Shown here one piece after another: positions 60,115-64,000 of a stretch of 64,000 bases of DNA. The notes beneath the pieces were generated by a model. The model was not told the DNA's origin. It did not search any database and worked only from the letters and a program-made list of their open reading frames with translations. The stretch is from contig NC_030385.2 of NCBI RefSeq assembly GCF_001625215.2, positions 11,029,135 to 11,093,134 of the forward strand, in the 5' to 3' direction. The stretch is from Daucus carota subsp. sativus. Taxonomy: Eukaryota; Streptophyta; Magnoliopsida; Apiales; Apiaceae. How positions within the stretch are numbered: position 1 is the first letter of the stretch; each line of letters starts with the position of its first letter. A program made the translations under genes and the position numbers.

Positions 60115-63100
60115 ATGGCGTCGTCGTTGGGTTCTCTGAAATCAGCCATTTTCGATCGCCAAGCTAGAAGACAGTGGGTGATTGATATTTTTTCTTTACT
60201 TAATTTCGATATATGTGTGTTAATATTTGCATCCTAATTGATTTTCACTGTTTAATTTTCTAGGCAATATCAATCTCATATACTAGGCCTCAATGCTTAC
60301 GATCGCCACAAAAAATTCATCAGTGATTATGGTTAGCCCCGTGTCTTTTTCATCCATTCATTTGTGTTTACGATTTCATTTGTTTTGAACCAGCTTACTT
60401 TTGCTTTTAGGGATTTTTTTTTGTTTAGTGTAGTATTATGATGCTTATCGATAAATAGTGAATTGGTTGGACAATAAAGGGAACATACAAATAATGAGAT
60501 GTTTATTTGTTGGATCCTTTTGTCCTATATCTAGTGAAGGATGAACGATCTCCTCCGCTGAGAATGGAAGGGGGCTACAATCATTCGTACATTTCCTTTT
60601 CGATGTTGTTTTAGTTGAACTTGTCAATTTGTGATATCAATATCTGCTCGGTCTCCAGTACCTGAGTGTAGTTATGTTTAGTAATCTGTTTTTGATTTTT
60701 GATATTAATAAATAATCTCTCTCTATCTCTCCCTCTCCCTCTCCCCCTCTCCCTCTCTCCCTCTCTCCCTCCCCCTCCCCCCCGCCCTCCCTCCCTCTCT
60801 CCCGGTACCATCATTTTTGATAGTTAATAACTGAAAAATCCAACGATGATGAGAAACAAACTTAAGTTGTTTAGTTTGGCAACCAACTAACTGTGTCACC
60901 TCATGTTCCGCATTGTGTACACCATAGATTTAAGGTACAACATTGAAACTTTGTACAGTTACTGTCTATCTAGGTCTCTATAGTGGAGTTATAATATCTT
61001 GTCAACTGTTTATCAATGTCTGTAGTGAAGCTTTATTTGTCTACCTAATACATTTTATCTTATGGCATTTAGCAACTAATAGCTCTGATGAGTATATGGC
61101 ATAAACAATTCTCATGACAATTATGTTCCCTACAGTTGACTTTTATGGGAAAAATGTGTCAGCAGAAGAAAAGCTGCCTGTTAAAACTGATAAAGATACT
61201 CTTAGAGAAGGTTATCGGTATGACCCTCTTCTTGAATCTGTGGGTGTTTCTTCATCTACAGTATCGGGGTTTGATGTATTATCTGTATGTAGAAGTTAGG
61301 TTTTACATTTATACGATGTTATTGATGGAGATTGTATTTTCTCGCGGTGCAATTGCTTAATTATATTTACTTAACCATATCTCGCAGATTTATAAGATCT
61401 GAGGAAGATGACCTGGATCCCTCCTGGGAGCAGAGACTAGTGAAGCGCTACTATAATAAGCTTTTTAAAGAGTATCCTTTTTAACCAGATTGTAATTATT
61501 ATATGATTTTGAAGGGGTTCTGCTTGAGTAATCGTTATGTATGTTATTGTTTCTTGCTATATAATATACCTTCTTAAATTGCATAAATGATTAATTAACT
61601 TCTTATTTACATAGTAGATTAGAACACGTTGCTAATTAAAGATAATTTACTGTTAAAATCACTGCATAGCTTTCAGAAAATGCCTATATCATCTTGATAT
61701 ACAAGTGTTAGGTACTTAATTTTTCAAAGACGTTTCAGTTGGAACCTCTGCTTTGCCCAACATTTACCTATTTCAAATATAAGAATATTTTTATTGTAAT
61801 GATATAAGAAGTTACTTGTTTTATTGGATAGTAATCTATGCATACATCCTTTTGAACCAAAATACTAATCTAGTTAGATAATCAGCTATGGGTTTTAATT
61901 TAACAGAGAATATTCTCTACGTTGTAAATTTTGTCTTTACTGGCTGATTAGGGGGGAAAAAAATAGGTCCGAAGAAAATAGCAATTTGGTCTTCAACTAC
62001 CAATTTGCTTGTGTAGACTGAGATCTGGTATTTACCGAAACCATGTGTAAGGTAGTAAAAAAGATATTCTCTTAACAAAAATGTGAAAGGAATGAGGAGG
62101 CCCTAGATATTGATATCCTTGCAGTATTGACATTGATATAAATCCACACCTTGTGACAAACCTGAATCTGGAAATTAGGGGCTGTTGTTTGGTTCGCTGT
62201 AGGGTTGGAATGAAAAATTTGATTATGGTGGTATGGATATGAGGTTTTATTTCTGAAATCATGTGTTTAGTTGAATTGTGAAATGAATATACTTGATTGA
62301 AAATATTTTGGAGCCGTTAATTTAATCAATTTTGTTTATGTATATGAAAAAAGTTGTATATTATACAATACAAAGTTAAATTACTATACGATTTATAAAT
62401 AATAAAACTAATATAAAAAATACATTTGATTAACAAATAAGTTAAACTACTAAATACTAAATATTTACTAACTAAAAAAAATAAGTAATTGATATGAAAA
62501 TAAATAATCATTACTCATTAATTAGATTAAATTATATTTTCCAAGTAAACATCAGGTTTGGAATAAATAAAACTCATACCAGGTACCTGAACACCCCGAA
62601 ACAAATGACCTAAAAGGAATTAGCCTGGGATGAAACAATTTTTGTTTAATTTTGGAGATGTCCTACAATTGAGAGTACCTTTATTACGTGTCAGGAATAA
62701 TATTTTTTTTCTAGTACAAAGTAACGATTATCACTTGTTTATTTCTCTTAACGTGACAAAGATACTGTATAGCTGATATGTCACAATACAGGACAGGCAA
62801 GGTATTCATTTAATTGTTAAATGATCCAGAGCTTTTTCTTGTGATTTATTGGAAATTTCTTTTTAGAAACTGCTGTAAAACCATAAGGGAGGGCAGAATT
62901 ATTATGTAATTAAGTATTACCTCATTTTCTCTGAAAGTTAGAATTGTTTAAATCCTTAATTACTTGTTCACACATAATCTAAAACCTGCTGCAATCATAG
63001 GTTTTAATATATTATCTGAAGATTTAAGCACTTTATATCTGTATTAACACTCATATGATTATATTTAATATAAATGTTGACGTGCCACCTTATCGGGTGA

Positions 63101-63558
63101 GCCTCATGTCCTCTCTTTATAAAAATTTCTGTTTTGTTTTGCAAGTTTTTACTGGTTGTTAATAAGCATATATACGTTACATAGCTATTTCATGCAAGAA
63201 AATGCAATGTTCTGTTTAAGCAGTTTTAATAATAGTGCTTCTAAGCATAACAAGTAGTTTGATCTCTTTGAACCTGTCAAATATGTTTCTTGTGCTGGAA
63301 TATTATGAATAGGCATCACTGGAGTTCTAGAATTTGTCATGTCAGTAAATATTAAAAAAAGGGCACTAAATGTAACTGAAACTGTGATAGTTGGTAATTA
63401 TCTGAGAACTGAACAACTTGCTGAATAAATGAATATCTCAAGTGATGTGAAAACATCCTGTGTGTATCTCTTTTATGGAGTAATACTTACTATTGACACT
63501 TGTTTCTAGTAGATTGGCCTCAGATGGAGAACAGAAAAAGAAGTAATATCTGGAAAAG
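60115..63558 (+). CDS. FRA10AC1: FRA10AC1-like nuclear protein (5' part)
   Basis: Conserved eukaryotic nuclear protein; the human protein is linked to spliceosome-associated ESS2/DGCR14, so a splicing role is likely. Six exons are visible: 60115-60173, 60264-60331, 61136-61217, 61388-61471, 62762-62801, 63513-63558. Together they encode the first 126 residues. Family hallmarks are QYQSHILGLNAYDRHKKF, RSEEDDLDPSWEQRLVKRYY, KLFKEYCIADMS and GLRWRTEKEVISGKG. The next expected exon (starting like QFxCGNKHC) lies beyond the right edge. The leader contains AAACCCTAA (60101-60109), a telo-box-like motif common in plant housekeeping leaders. Introns carry a polypyrimidine microsatellite and a Tourist-like MITE. 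Confidence 0.88.
60714..60804. repeat. CT/CCCT polypyrimidine microsatellite
   Basis: About 90 bp almost purely C and T (ctctccctctccc units) in intron 2 of the FRA10AC1-like gene. Confidence 0.9.
62178..62610. mobile_element. Tourist-like MITE in a FRA10AC1-like intron
   Basis: The left end ttagGGGCTGTTGTTTGG and right end cgaaacaaatgaccTAA are imperfect inverses. The AT-rich interior has no coding. Boundaries tentative. Confidence 0.35.
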
Positions 63559-63708
63559 GTACAATATTAATTTATGACTATCCTAGAATTCTACTTTGCA
63601 TGTCTTAAGCAGCAGTTGAGGTGTAGCACATCTGTTAATAAATCCTGAAAAATCTCTCTCTCGCTCTTCCCCCTTCCCTCATATGTGGGACCACTGACCA
63701 TGTTGGTA

Positions 63709-64000
63709 AGAGCAAGTCCAACAATGTCCTAGTTCAAGCCTTAAATATAATATGAAATATTATGTCCCAGTAGTTTAGGACATATTTAAGTAACTTCAAT
63801 TCCAACAGTATGCCTTATTCTCACTATATATTTGATATTTTATTATTAAAGGCTTTTTTTCATCATTAAAGGACAATATAAAGTTGAGAGAGAAAGAGAG
63901 TGTGTATAATAATTGATTATAAAATATAAGATAGGGCAAAGAGAGGTGCCTTATTCTTGAAGAGGTTGTCCTAGTGATATAAGGCATCACTAGAACATTA
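63709..64000. mobile_element. MITE running off the window edge
   Basis: Begins agagcaagtccaacaatgtcc, the terminal motif of a common plant MITE type (GAGCNNNTCCAACA). An AT-rich body follows with aaggcatcac/tgccttattc repeats. The right end is outside the window. Confidence 0.45.

Overview
This is nuclear DNA from a flowering plant, almost certainly a eudicot. The evidence is intron-rich plant-type genes with GT-AG introns, AT-rich intergenic DNA, and dense plant-type transposable elements (Stowaway, Tourist, hAT, Mutator-like, Helitron, Ty3 and LINE relics). The species cannot be named from the sequence alone. No prokaryotic feature, CRISPR array or organellar block was seen.

Layout. A cytosolic HSP90 gene is cut by the left edge (exon to 1898). 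A repeat-packed stretch (2654-10578) separates it from a complete second HSP90 gene (10760-13548); the two are a tandem duplication. An F-box gene (15796-16944, +) then faces a 12-exon farnesyl diphosphate synthase gene (22511-19335, -). A long repeat-rich interval (22.7-31.0 kb) holds Helitrons, MITEs, a LINE-type RNase H relic and one tRNA-Lys(UUU) gene. Next comes a nine-exon ABCG26-type half transporter (33959-31074, -). It is followed by a cluster of inverted-repeat elements sitting in (TA)n microsatellites (about 35.0-39.7 kb). The right third carries a NOP2-type rRNA m5C methyltransferase gene (42803-50096, +), a Sec14-like lipid-transfer gene (51736-56781, +), Ty3 and Helitron relics, and the 5' six exons of a FRA10AC1-like gene (from 60115, running off the right edge).

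All exon models were joined by eye from splice sites. Every one closes in frame: HSP90 700 aa, FPPS 342 aa, ABCG26-like 687 aa, NOP2 628 aa and Sec14-like 339 aa. The genes do not form one pathway. They are independent housekeeping or specialised plant genes: protein folding, ubiquitin ligase substrate recognition, isoprenoid synthesis, pollen-wall lipid export, ribosome biogenesis, phosphoinositide transfer and splicing.

I did not find a convincing undescribed system. The most interesting material is the (TA)n-anchored inverted-repeat cluster (one member has 66-bp perfect terminal repeats), the GC-AG intron in HSP90, a 413-bp identical tract between the HSP90 copies that suggests gene conversion, and several nested insertions dated by clear target-site duplications.
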